Positions 1-10,905 of a stretch of 64,000 bases of DNA are shown one piece after another. This DNA comes from Chrysomallon squamiferum (lineage: Eukaryota > Mollusca > Gastropoda > Neomphalida > Peltospiridae). Each line of letters starts with the position of its first letter. Positions within the stretch are counted from its first letter, which is position 1. The DNA lies in contig CM022676.1 in the NCBI GenBank assembly GCA_012295275.1, positions 141,100 through 205,099 of the forward strand. Direction: 5' to 3'. The notes beneath the pieces are model-generated. The model had not been told where the DNA came from, searched no databases, and was given only the letters and a program-made list of their open reading frames with translations. A program made the translations under genes and the position numbers.

Positions 1-3000
1 ATGAATTAGCTTTGGAACTCTTTCGGAGTCAAGTTTCTGTAGTTTTACAAATGTGAATCGAGCCATATTTTAACGAATTGTGTACTCCTGGAAACTGACA
101 TGTCCTTTCGAGGAACTCTACTTGTGTGTATAATGTCATGGAAATCTGATGAGTGCAAAATGCTATTAAAATAACAGATATGACACGGATGTACTGATTC
201 TTTGTACACCGAACACTAACTAAATATACATGTTTTTAATCTTTAATGTTACTATGATTAGCACTGACCAATGATTTTTTTTAAAATTGAAATCGGAAAT
301 TCATTGTTTGCATACATAATAGTATAGGTCTTAGAAGATGAATGTGTTTAGTTTTAAAGAAAAAGAGTGAAAAATGTGTTTTTACGGTCGGTTGACAGGC
401 CATTAAAATTGCTTGCAATTTTCTCTGTAAAAACTGGTATCATGCATTATAAAGGGCAGTCGTTCAAATAACTAATTATTAATTTGCTTTTTACATGTAT
501 ATATGATCCGTAATCCATTGAAAATGGAAATAAATGATATAAGAAAAGAATAGTAATGTTTTCAAGTATTGTTTTACAACAGTGTCCTGTCCGCTATGTA
601 TTTTTTTCTTTTTCTTTTTTTAAAGACGACGTCGTAATAAATTTGGAAACAAATATTGTACGAAAGTGGTACGAGATCGTATGACGTCGAAGTTAACAAA
701 ACGAATGAAGAAAAAAGTGTGTCTACCTTTGCAACAATTTCTACTTAATAATGAACGTCTGTATATATGAGACATTGATTATATGACATATTTAGAAAAA
801 AACACAAAAAAAAAAGACATTAATAATTTGTTATAAGATTAATGTAATAAACGTTCTAGTTCACAATGTTCCCCGTATTAGAATCCATCAGAAAAGAACA
901 GGCGTAGTTTGTACCAATTAAATTCTAGAAATCTGAAGCCATTTTAAAGCACAGGTAATCTGTGGCGTTAGGAGTTATCGTTGCTGTTGGTCCATGCTAC
1001 TACGATATACGTGTTAATCTTCAAGCACATTTTTACAAGAGGAGAAAAAAGAAAAGTCTGAAGAAATTGCGCTTTACTATAGAGACAGTAAGTTCACGTT
1101 TATAATCTTTGTATTATTATAAATGGATATTTTAATGTGAATGTATTAATCAGTACTGAATTAAAGGTTCAAAAATATTCTTTACACTGACATGTTATTT
1201 TATTGCTTTAGGCAACCTCTCACCATTAATAACAAAGTTTATCATCATCATTAATAATAAATTCTTCTTTTTTTTTCACACTCTAATTAGCTGATTTTGA
1301 GATCTTCAAAAACTATACAATGTGGAAACTAAAAGAGTGTTCTGTTAATTTGTTTTCTTTATAATGTAAAGTAGCATCATGCTGAAGATGCATTTCTCTC
1401 TGAATCACCTCTTTAATTACTTCTTTGTCAAAATTTCACCTTAAAACAAAATTAAAATTACCCTTCTCATCTATTTTTAATGGAAATATTTGGCTGAGAG
1501 ACAGGTTAATTACCTCTGCCGGTTGCCATCTCACGATCAGTGGTAAAGTTCAGTGAATGAACTGCCCCTTGACCCACTTTGATTACGTACTATGACGTCA
1601 CGAGTACAGACAAATGGTGGTGTTCGTAATCTTTTGTAGCTACACTTGTTCCTATACTTCAGTAATACACTTTGCATAAATAAAACAAAATAAAATAATG
1701 TATATCAAAGAAAACTGAAAAAACTTCATCTTACGACTATGTGCTGAATAAATTTAGATTATTTCTATTATCACAAAAAAGAAAAAAGTACAAAAAAGTA
1801 CAATATCTTAAAAATATTTTTAAAAAAAACCTTCTTTCTTAACTTTTAATATCATTAACCACATTCGTTCCATTTAAATGTGTATATATATAAAATTGTG
1901 TAAAACCAAAAATGTTCACTTATTTGCTATTCCTAGCCTAAAACTTTATACTGCAAACTGTGGAACATTCCAGTCCCAAGTTTCTCTGCTCAGTGATCCT
2001 CAGCCTGCAATAAACTACTGAACAAGATCTAGTTTTTCTGAACCAAAGTTTACTGTTCAGACTGCTTTTAATAAATCATTGTACACCCTGACTGGATTGG
2101 GAAATAGGTAAAGATGTTTGTATGTATGTTTCTGTGTCTATTTTTCTTTGGAAACATACACTTTAATGATACCATCAATACACACAAAAATCAATAAATA
2201 AAAGAAAGAAAGAGAGAAAGAAAGAAAGAGAAAATGATAAATTTAGATAATAATTTATATTTAGAAATATTTAATATAAACTTTATACAACTTACTGGAG
2301 CAGATTATCAATAATTTTTATAAACATAGATCAAAGTTTAAATATTTTTAATTTTTAAAATACTTTATGGCATAATAATAAAATAATTAAATAATTAACA
2401 ACAGTAAAAGAACAGTTAATTCATTTGTAACTGATGTTGATCACAGTGTGTCAGTTCTTTGCAATCACATTGTCATCTTCCTCTGCATTGTCCATACCAT
2501 ACTGGACTGTAACTAGCACCTTCTGCACCTTTATAATTAAACAAACAAATAATTAAATAAAATAAAAAATAAAAAACAAAATAAATAAATAAATAAATTA
2601 ATAAATAAAATAAAATAATAATAATCATAATAATAATATGTAACAATGACGACACAGATTATATTAAAGACTGTACTAATGATAATTAGTAACAATAATA
2701 TTAATAACATAATAAATAAATAATATTAATGATAACAGAAACAATAAAAATAATAATCAAGCAAAATGCTGAATAATTAGTAAATGATTATGACAGTGAA
2801 ATTACCAATGATTAATAATCAATTAATTATTTCTGTACTTGTAGACTGAACAAATGTGATGTATTTACAAGTGTGACAAACATACTAAATTACAATACAA
2901 CTACAAATATAATAATGTATTCAAATGCAGAAATGAACATCAAAATTATTTAATGCAATGAAGATTGTAATTTAGGCAGTTACTGTAAGGGATACAAAAG

Positions 3001-3380
3001 TTATTGTGATTACTACTATAAACATTTTACTTCTCCCAGAGATAATAAAGTTTATAAACTATGAAACTGTCTCATTTCTTTCATGATAAGATGATTTAAT
3101 ATTCTGTCATTTATCAAAGAGTATAGCAATCATCTGACAGCAGATATTTATTTGAAATTTCATTTTCTTCGAGTTAACTGCTTTTCTAAGAACAAAAAAT
3201 GAAATAAATAAATACATAATAAATAAATAAATAAATATATAAAATACATTTGAAATTAAAAAACCAGTAAGACAGCTAGTATTAGTGCAATTCCATACAG
3301 CATGGCAGAGTTACCTGCCTTTCTAGACATATCTGAAACTAAAAATCCCAGTACGAGTTGAGTTTATCTGTCATGATATC
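1..3380. other. A/T-rich non-coding stretch
   Basis: No coding exon can be supported here apart from the weak candidate at 972-1087. The sequence is A/T-rich with short simple tracts: a GA-rich run at about 2202-2231 and AAT/AAAT-rich DNA at about 2540-2720. The longest open frames are low-complexity translations of A/T tracts and are not gene-like. It lies 3' of the minus-strand SRCR/FN3 exons, so it may hold their missing 3' exons or UTR, but none is recognisable. Confidence 0.6.
972..1087 (+). CDS. Candidate exon with a hydrophobic patch and a basic tail
   Basis: A short open stretch runs from a TTAG acceptor-like site to a good donor (ACA followed by GTAAGT). It reads as a short hydrophobic patch (GVIVAVGPCYY), then a strongly basic segment (FYKRRKKKSLKKLRF), like a juxtamembrane or cytoplasmic exon. 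Against it: there is no pyrimidine tract before the acceptor, the hydrophobic part is too short for a full membrane span, and no partner exon is seen nearby. A closely similar 24-base stretch around TGTTGGTCCATGCTAC recurs near 55.63 kb, so part of it may belong to a dispersed repeat. No family is recognised. Confidence 0.18.
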
Positions 3381-3429
3381 AAATCACACACAAGTACCTT
3401 TCTCTCACACACTATCAACCAGCCTGTTA

Positions 3430-3507
3430 GAATGGATGATGTTGTCAGATGTTTCTGACTTGTTGAGTGAATGGATGCTGCGGTCAGATGTTTCTCACTT
3501 GTTGAGT
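3430..3507. repeat. 39-bp tandem duplication (two copies)
   Basis: A 39-base segment beginning GAATGGATG and ending TTGTTGAGT is present twice, head to tail, with a few mismatches. Because 39 is a multiple of three, open frames across it repeat (DVSDLLSEWM then DVSHLLS), but no gene signal surrounds it. Confidence 0.75.
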
Positions 3508-3845
3508 GCACAAGATTCAAAGTTTCAGTTTCTAGGAATTTTAACCGCAAATACCAGGAAACTAGATTTCTTTACTTTCACTATCAGCTTCACTCTTTCC
3601 ACTACTTTGTAAAAAAAAATTATTTATTATCCACTGCATTTTTCGTAATTTATAATAGTTTTTTGTATCTATGTAAAAATGTATATAATATGTATGTGTC
3701 TTTCGACTAGTAGGATATGCACATATATCTGCTTTGAATGTATGTTTATAATACAAATAATACTTCTTCAACTCTACAAACACAAAACACTATCACACGA
3801 AAACTGGAGACCTACAGCCCAGAACAAATAAAAAGGAAGTTTTAT

Positions 3846-4770
3846 ATAAATTAAACTTACATGTACCTAACATTGCCAGATGAACTGTTATTTACAAATT
3901 AAACTTACATGTAACTAACACTGACAGATGAACTGTTGTTTACACATTAAACTTACATGTAACTAACACTGACAGATGAACTGTTATTTACACATTAAAC
4001 TTACATGTAACTAACACTGACAGTTGAACTGTTATTTACACATTAAACTTACATGTAACTAACACTGACAGATGAACTGTTATTTACTGACAGATGAATG
4101 AACTGTTGTTTACACATTAAACTTACATGTAACTAACACTGACAGATGAACTGTTATTTACACATTAAACTTACATGTAACTAACACTGACAGATGAACT
4201 GTTATTTACACATTAAACTTACATGTAACTAACACTGACAGATGAACTGTTGTTTACACATTAAACTTACATGTAACTAACACTGACAGATGAACTGTTA
4301 TTTACACATTAAACTTGACAGGTGAACTGTTGTTTAACTAACACTGACAGATGAACTGTTGTTTACACATGACAGATGAACTGTTATTTACACATTAAAC
4401 TTACATGTAACTAACACTGACAGATGAACTGTTGTTTACACATTAAACTTACATGTAACTAACACTGACAGATGAACTGTTGTTTACACATTAAACTTAC
4501 ATGTAACTAACACTGACAGATGAACTGTTATTTACACATTAAACTTACATGTAACTAACACTGACAGATGAACTGTTATTTACACATTAAACTTACATGT
4601 AACTAACACTGACAGATGAACTGTTGTTTAACATTAAACTTACATGTAACTAACACTGAAGATGAACTGTTGTTTACACATTAAACTTACATGTAACTAA
4701 CACTGACAGATGAACTGTTATTTACACATTAAACTTACATGTAACTAACACTGACAGATGAACTGTTATT
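3846..4770. repeat. 48-bp minisatellite, about 19 units
   Basis: Near-perfect head-to-tail repeats of a 48-base unit that includes TTAAACTTACATGTAACTAA and CACTGACAGATGAACTGTT. Units differ mainly at one T/G position in GTTRTTTAC. Several are truncated (around 4085, 4315-4375 and 4630-4665), consistent with unequal exchange. Every unit carries TAA within ATGTAACTAA, so it is not a coding repeat. Confidence 0.93.
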
Positions 4771-5138
4771 CAGTAAATATAAACCATTTAAAGATATTAA
4801 AGCAAATCTTAACAAAAACTGTAAATGAATTTCCAAATGTTATCAAACAAAGATGATATACGTGTATTAGAAATAAAAATAATGAATATGTTCAGAGCTA
4901 GCTTACGTTTCACAAGTCAAAGGTTGCATCTGAAAACTTCAGCATTAGCTTCACCATTGATTTCTGGTGATTCATAGACATAAATAGTAATATAATCAAA
5001 ATACATTTTTATAAATTCCCACTGAAGAATACTTTATATGTAACGTCGGCTAGTAAATTTTTTCAAATGTAAAACATAAATATATTGTCTCAAAAAGCAG
5101 GTTAGAAACTAAAAATATTTTTTTTTAAAAACAGTCTA

Positions 5139-5830
5139 TTTTCAAACGTTCAAAACACAAAACCCATGCTGCCAAGATAAAACAAAAACTGCTTTTCAGT
5201 TAAATACAAACTAGAGACAAAGAACATTTGATGATGTGTATGTGTGTTTTTCCGTGTATCTCTGTATGTGCGTGTATGTATGTATGCATGCGTGTGTGCA
5301 TATGTATATATAAAAGACAAATATATAAATGCTAGAATATCACTATTATTATTACTGAAATTATTTATATACAGTATCATTTTAGAATTTGTTTTCAAAG
5401 GTACAAGTTAAAAATAAGATGCCTAAGAAAAACGAAACAAAACAAAAACAACCCTGAATAACTAGCTTTCAGTCAAATACGTACTACAAACAGATAAAAC
5501 TGTATCATGTAGACCTGTATAGGAAAAACAACATTATCATTATAATTATTATTAACATATATGTAACACGATTTGTGCAATTTGTTTTCAAATGTACAAG
5601 TAAAAATTAAGATGGTTAACAATAAAATAAAAACGGGTTTTCAGTTAAATATGTACTACAAGCAAATAAAACTGAATAGTATATACCTATAATAGCAAAA
5701 AACAAGAACATCGTCACAATTGTTGTTAACAATATACAACACGACTTGTACAATTTGTTTCCAAATGTACAAGTTAAAACAGGTTTTAATAAAATATAAC
5801 ATGTAAGTGTTTCCAGGCTAATCAAGACTG
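5139..5830. repeat. Diverged tandem repeats of about 175-190 bp
   Basis: The phrase AATTTGTTTTCAAATGTACAAG recurs with changes at about 5386, 5578 and 5752. Each copy is followed by TTTTCAGTTAAATA-like and TACTACAARCA-like sequence, which gives three to four imperfect units. On the minus strand two units carry a pyrimidine tract ending in ATAG or ACAG before GTMTAYA, resembling splice acceptors. No convincing coding frame follows. The hydrophobic 79-residue minus frame at 5616-5855 lies wholly inside the repeat. Confidence 0.6.
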
Positions 5831-5898
5831 GAAAAAATAAAATGGTATGATACATAACTGTACTGCAGTGTATGATATCTCATTATTAGTTTACGTAC

Positions 5899-6111
5899 CT
5901 GCTGTCAAAATATCCCTCTCATCTGTTAAATTTTTTTCTCCGTATTTGTTATAAGCCAAAATCCTCACAACATACTTCGTGTGTGATTTCAGTGACGGTA
6001 TCAATGTTCTATGGGTTGTGTGTAGACCACGTTCTAGAAATTTCTCACTGACGTTGTTCCACTGTGTTGACGTGTTTTCTCTGTACTGTACTATGAATGT
6101 TTGCACGGAGC
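5899..6111 (-). CDS. Fibronectin type III exon (C-terminal half)
   Basis: A 213-base exon (71 codons) with phase 1 at both ends. The acceptor is ATATATAG before GCTCCGTG and the donor is GCAG before GTACGT. The peptide shows the C-terminal hallmarks of an FN3 domain: FIVQYREN (strand C), LIPSLKSHTKYVVRILAYNKYGE (the Leu-x-Pro-type turn, Tyr corner and N-x-x-G-E), then a TAG-like linker. The N-terminal strands A and B with their conserved Trp are absent, and no upstream exon supplies them. The phases fit direct splicing from the SRCR exon at 6757-6926. Role inferred: the membrane-proximal part of an SRCR-containing surface or secreted protein. Confidence 0.8.
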
Positions 6112-6176
6112 CTATATATGTGTGTATATGTGTGTGCAAGCGTGGTTATTTTCTACATTTATGACATCATAGTCAC

Positions 6177-6408
6177 ATTTAACAACACGTTGCACAGCTT
6201 GAGATCAAAATTGATGTTGTTTCCTGCTTCACAAGTGTAAAATCCTGTATCCAGACATCCAGCTTCATTCCAGCTGTACTCCACTGACTTGGAGTTGTTC
6301 ACTTCACGTAGAATGTGTGAGTTGTTTAACAGTTTGATTTTAAAAATAGTTTTTCTTTGTTCTTCAAGCAGAAATCTGTAATTATTTTGTTTTCGGTATT
6401 CGAATTCG
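6177..6408 (-). CDS. Ig-like domain exon (second half), boundaries uncertain
   Basis: One minus-strand frame reads ...SVEYSWNEAGCLDTGFYTCEAGNN..., with the D-x-G-x-Y-x-C signature of Ig strand F (DTGFYTC), preceded by basic sequence and followed by FDLKLCNVLLNV, like strand G. Acceptors could be TTTAAAG at 6409-6410 or TTACAG at 6376-6377. The only downstream donor is a weak GTGACT, leaving just about 65 bases before the FN3 exon and in the wrong phase for it; the frame stops 18 bases on. It may be a decayed exon, an alternative terminal exon or one with an unrecognised boundary. Confidence 0.5.
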
Positions 6409-6756
6409 CTTTAAAAAATAGTTAATTTAATATCGGTTAACAACGGCTACAAATCCGAATTGTTTGTCACTTTGTGATAGAGTAATGTTATACAGAAATG
6501 CTCATAGTTTGGAAAAATAACTTTGATACAGCGTAGACCATCAAAAACAATTTAAAGATTAAATTATCAGACAGTCTGTTAATAACAGTGCTTTATAACA
6601 ACACTGTCATAAAGCCGAAGTTAAGTCATATTTCAAGTTGCCCAGACGATATTTTTTATACAACTACCTGCATATATTGTTACTGATGAACAAGTAAATA
6701 AAATAAAACGAAATAAAATGAAATAAAATAAAATAAAATGTCAAATGTAAACTGAC

Positions 6757-6926
6757 ATTGACAGCTGATACCAGCATCCTCTGAATGACCACAGTTGTGT
6801 TTTCCCCAGCCAGGAAATGAACACTTTTCAACACTGTCTTCATCTCCATCACATCTAAGATCATCAACCCATATTTGTCCAGTTCCTTCTCCAAAGTGAG
6901 CTCTTTGATATGATGTTGCATTAAAG
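6757..6926 (-). CDS. SRCR domain 2, second-half exon
   Basis: A 170-base exon. The acceptor is GAAAG before CTTTAATGC (entry phase 2). The donor may be GTCAGT (exit phase 1), although GTCAAT a few bases earlier is also possible. The peptide carries the C-terminal half of a scavenger receptor cysteine-rich domain: [20 protein letters not shown], then [21 protein letters not shown]. The conserved G-x-G-x-I-W-x-D, C-x-G-x-E-like and C-x-H-x-E-D-A-G motifs and the final Cys are all visible. It follows the exon at 7966-8110, and the split Arg codon at the junction is restored. Extracellular ligand-binding module by family. Confidence 0.9.
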
Positions 6927-7199
6927 CTTTCAATCGAAATAAATATCATGATTTGTCAAATTGGAAACCAGCAAGCGTTTTTATTTCGATATTTCAGAAG
7001 AAAATATTTACTTTCTGAGTAAGTTTATTTTTAATAACAGAATGCTCAGCAACAGAACTGTATTGGTAAGAAAAATCCTGGCCCAAACTGAGAATTTTGA
7101 TAAAACTTTAATGGAAATAATAATATGAAAATAATTCAAGATATTGTGCAGAATAGTTGAAATATATCTACTTGTCTCAACGTTTTCAGAAGATCTCAT

Positions 7200-7359
7200 T
7201 ACCCTCTATATCATTTCAACATAAATTTAATAAACAATATTTGTAAAGAGATATCATTCTTATTATTTAATAACATAAAGATCATTATCATTATAGCTAT
7301 TATCGACATCATCATCATTGTTATCGCTACAGTGATTATCAGCATCATAATTGTCATTA

Positions 7360-7428
<69 letters not shown>

Positions 7429-7965
7429 TCTTCTGAAAATGTTATTTAATTTAAATATAAAACCGGTCGGAATTTTTATTTACGTATTATGTATTTTAAG
7501 AACAGTGTTCCATGTATGATGCTCAATAAAATAAAATGTTTACGATGTGATTTCATTTAAATAAATAAATAAATAAATAAATGAAACAGTGATATAAATA
7601 TCCCCCATAATATTTTTATTCTTCGAACACAATCTGATTACTTTTATGATACCTCATCATCATCATTATTGTAACAGTTGTTATCAACATTACCATTGTC
7701 ACTAATTATCATCATTGTTGATGTTTGTTGTTGTCGCTCTTCTTCTTGCTCTTCTTCTTCTTCTTCTTATGATTATGATTATTAGTATTAGTATTATTAA
7801 TTTTATTATTATTTGCAATCACGTGGAAAATATACATCATCATTAATTTTTATTTTAAGTCAAATCAGATCATCAATATCGATAGATATTTTGATTGAAA
7901 ACATTTAGTAGTAAATAAGAAAGTAAATAATCCATAAAAGAATAAATACTAATAAAAGCAATTAC
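7200..7965. other. Intron between SRCR half-exons, with microsatellites
   Basis: Intronic sequence of the minus-strand SRCR gene. It holds a pure ATT run at about 7360-7428, AAAT repeats near 7561-7581 and CTT-rich DNA near 7737-7770. No coding exon is seen. Confidence 0.75.
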
Positions 7966-8110
7966 CGACAAAATTCTAACATGTGACATAAAACAGAAGC
8001 ATCTTTCTCATCAATATTATCATCACAGATTGTTCCCAACGTCCCGTTTACTTGAATCTCAACTCGACCTTGTGTTGGTATTCCACTTCCATTCACTAAC
8101 CGCACTGGTA
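7966..8110 (-). CDS. SRCR domain 2, first-half exon
   Basis: A 145-base exon, acceptor TATTTCAG (entry phase 1) and donor CG before GTAATT (exit phase 2). It reads PVRLVNGSGIPTQGRVEIQV, then NGTLGTICDDNIDEKDASVLCHMLEFCR. This is the classic SRCR start: V-R-L-V-N-G, G-R-V-E-I, G-T-I-C-D-D, then D-A-x-V-x-C. Length and phases match the paralogous exon at 9852-9996 exactly. The Trp usual in W-G-T-V-C is Leu here (TLGTIC), a mild divergence. Confidence 0.92.
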
Positions 8111-8149
8111 CTGAAATAGTAATAGGTTTATATATAATCAGTGATTTAG

Positions 8150-8767
8150 AATAATACAACTAGTTTCCAACAACAACAACAACAACAAAAATAATAGTAA
8201 ACAACAATAATAATAAAAAAGATGTATATACATATGTTATCATTTTCTATTGTAACGAAAGTAATGTAACAGATGTCTGTAATAAAAGTAAAGTTCCGTA
8301 AGATAGCATTATGTCTCTAGCCTTGTTATAGCATATCAGCAACCAATATTTTAAAAATTAATTTGATTTTAATCACAGTTACTTTAATAAACAGAAATTA
8401 TAATAATAATAACAATAATAATAACAATAATAATAACAATAATGTATTATTCAGAATAAAACTATTTTTAAAGTTTGATTTTGAGTAAACGAACGTTTAG
8501 TAGTAAATACATTTTAGAATTAAATAAAACAGCCTGATCAACATAGGATTCTGTTTTCAACACTTTCAGTATCTGCTCAGTATTTTCAGGTTTTAGCTTG
8601 TTTTCGTATTTAGCTACGGTTTTCATGAGACGAATAGAAAGGGTTAGGTGGTTAGCAGGTTACTTCCTCTCACCTCACTAACAGGCTGATATCTTCTTAA
8701 ATGTTACTTATATATAAAAAATATTCAATGAATATCATTACTAGCAAATATTAAGAAAATAATGATG

Positions 8768-8803
<36 letters not shown>

Positions 8804-9010
8804 GTAATAATATACGATTCATGCACACAGAAAAATAATAATAATGCAAAAAATATAAAATGCATAAACTGATTAACATAATTGCTCCGATTTCTTTTCT
8901 TATATCTCCTATATTGGTCACTTTTACTCTCTTCATTAAACGTTTGTTTACCATGTTAATTTATTTTACTATAGATATATATATATATATATAACACTAC
9001 TCGCAGCGAT
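8150..9010. other. Intron of the SRCR gene with simple repeats
   Basis: Between the two SRCR domains. It contains an AAC run at about 8168-8188, mixed AAT/AAC at 8400-8441, an AAT run at about 8760-8806 and a short AT run near 8975-8992. No exon is recognised. Confidence 0.7.
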
Positions 9011-9016
9011 TCAAAC

Positions 9017-9180
9017 AGCTGATGCCCACGTCTTGATTATGACTACAGTTGTTGTCACCCCAAGTAGATAATGAACAATAGTCTACACTTTCTTCATCTC
9101 CCTTAGAGTCAAGTCCATCAAGCCAAATAGGTCCACTGCCTTCTCCAAATTGAGATGTTGTATAGAATTTTGCTTCGAAA
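9017..9180 (-). CDS. SRCR domain 1, second-half exon
   Basis: The acceptor is a good TTTTCAG (entry phase 2). The peptide reads FEAKFYTTSQFGEGSGPIWL, then DGLDSKGDEESVDYC, TWGDNNCSHNQDVGISC. It keeps the SRCR G-x-G-x-I-W-L-D, C-x-H-x-x-D-x-G-I-x-C pattern, but one usual Cys is Ser (GLDSKG where its paralogue has DLRCDG). The 3' boundary is unclear. Phase 1 exit would need a weak T/GTTTGA site at 9016; without splicing the frame reaches TAG within 15 bases. The missing Cys and poor donor hint at relaxed constraint. Confidence 0.8.
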
Positions 9181-9851
9181 CTGAAAATAATAATATATTA
9201 AAAATGCTGGGTAAAATATTATCATAATGCGTATTCGTGATGTTAAAAAGAAAGTCATTTTTGCTAAGAATAAATTAATTTATAGACGTATCATTTTCTA
9301 CAATTTTTTGATTTTCGCTACATACAATCAGCGCATATTAACTTTAAAAAAATCTAGCTGTACAATAATCAATATGAAGTAAACTGTAGCATATATACTT
9401 ACAACAAGAAGGTATAACATTTGCAGTCTGCAACAATCCAACTTACCCAGTAACGATAAAACAATATCGTCATTGAGCTGATTTTCCTCTTTTTTTTTCT
9501 TTCTTTTTTGGCCATAATAAAACTATTTGAGTAAAGCAGATTGTAATACAAGAAAACAATTAATATGCTTACTGTTTATAATTTTAGAATATTATTCATA
9601 TGTCCTACCCTCACTAAAAATGAAGGCTAATGACCATTTAGAACAACAGCACAACAGTCTGTTGATTTTGCTAATACATTACAAAATTAGAAGAGGAATA
9701 AATTGAGGGCTGAATTAAGATTTCAGAATTTTAAATAACAGTGTTATTGCTTCATCAGAAAAATAATAATATAACAGATGAATTCTAGACACAGAGTGTT
9801 GCTGTTCGATATAAAAAGAAAGATTTATCAAAATCATTAATATTCATTTAC

Positions 9852-9996
9852 CGAGTAAAGCCCAGCATGTAACAGATGACAGCAGCATCTCTGTCGTCAA
9901 ATTCATTATCACAGACAGTTCCCCATGTCCCGTTGTTTTCTATTTCAAGTCTGCCTCTTGTTGCAATTCCTCCTCCATTGACCAGTCGAACAGAAG
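9852..9996 (-). CDS. SRCR domain 1, first-half exon
   Basis: A 145-base exon, acceptor TGACTTCAG (entry phase 1), donor CG before GTAAAT (exit phase 2). It reads [19 protein letters not shown], then [29 protein letters not shown]. All first-half SRCR landmarks are present, including W-G-T-V-C-D and A-x-V-I-C-x-x-L-G-F. It joins in frame to the exon at 9017-9180. It is the most 5' exon seen for this minus-strand gene; the signal peptide and any further domains would lie beyond 10 kb and are not visible, possibly lost in the gap or satellite. Confidence 0.93.
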
Positions 9997-10136
9997 CTGA
10001 AGTCAGTTTAACAAAGGATTAAAATACAAACAATAATTTTTAAATATGTTTATATTACCGTCTGAATTGAGAAAGGTGCATTCTTCCAAGTGTATTTATA
10101 GTTATAACAGACATACATTTATAAATAGTTACATAA

Positions 10137-10210
10137 ATGCATACACACATATATACATTGATGCATACATACATACATACACTTATACACGCATCCATAC
10201 ATACCTACAT
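10137..10210. repeat. CATA/TACA-rich microsatellite
   Basis: Imperfect runs of CATA/TACA with short interruptions. The open frame across it is an artefact of the repeat. Confidence 0.8.
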
Positions 10211-10387
10211 ACTTAACCAGTTAGGACATGCCAGAAGAGAACCAGATAGTTTTATCATTTTGTATAATTGTATTTGTTTACAAAAAGGTCCGTGTCCAAA
10301 TTATTTTGTCATTATTAATGTTTACAATTAATTTTGCTATCCTATATGACAGCCATGATGTGACAACATGTTATTCAAAATAAACAT

Positions 10388-10587
10388 NNNNNNNNNNNNN
10401 NNNNNNNNNNNNNNNNNNNNNNNNNNNNNNNNNNNNNNNNNNNNNNNNNNNNNNNNNNNNNNNNNNNNNNNNNNNNNNNNNNNNNNNNNNNNNNNNNNNN
10501 NNNNNNNNNNNNNNNNNNNNNNNNNNNNNNNNNNNNNNNNNNNNNNNNNNNNNNNNNNNNNNNNNNNNNNNNNNNNNNNNNNNNNNN
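10388..10587. other. Assembly gap of 200 N
   Basis: Exactly 200 unknown bases, probably a placeholder of arbitrary size. It sits at the left edge of the tandem array that follows, so array length and content here are unreliable. Confidence 0.98.
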
Positions 10588-10905
10588 GTACTGATGTCTA
10601 CACATGCATGTTCTGCTTTATAATCCATAGATCTCACAGGTGAAGAAGGTGAAAGAGCGCTGCAGGAGAGAGACGTCATCTGAATGGTAAAGAGATGAAG
10701 CCAGGAATGGGTTTTTCATTTTCCTCGGATTTCTGCCATTTCAGTTGGCATGTATCCATTTTAACGTAGACATATTGATGTCTACACATGCACCTTCTGC
10801 TTAAGAATAGTGTAGGCGAAGGACATCACCGAAATGGTAAACAGAAATGCCTGCAGATTTTGTAAAGAACAAGTTAATAAAAAGTGAAAAATAAAATTAT
10901 TTGCT
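10588..10905. repeat. Left copy of a ~320-bp block repeated at 14.4 kb
   Basis: Starts at the gap edge with GTACTGATGTCTACACATGC. It is nearly identical to 14397-14715, including AGAGAGACGTCATCTGAATG and CATTTTCCTCGGATTTCTGC. The offset of about 3.8 kb implies a large duplication inside the array. Confidence 0.85.

Noticed and set aside
5616-5855. Hydrophobic 79-residue minus-strand frame, considered as a transmembrane exon of the SRCR/FN3 gene
   Set aside because: It lies inside diverged tandem repeats and its hydrophobicity follows from A/T-rich sequence. No donor or acceptor joins it to the FN3 exon in phase.
10368-10679. Open frames across the N gap
   Set aside because: They consist of undetermined residues and carry no evidence.
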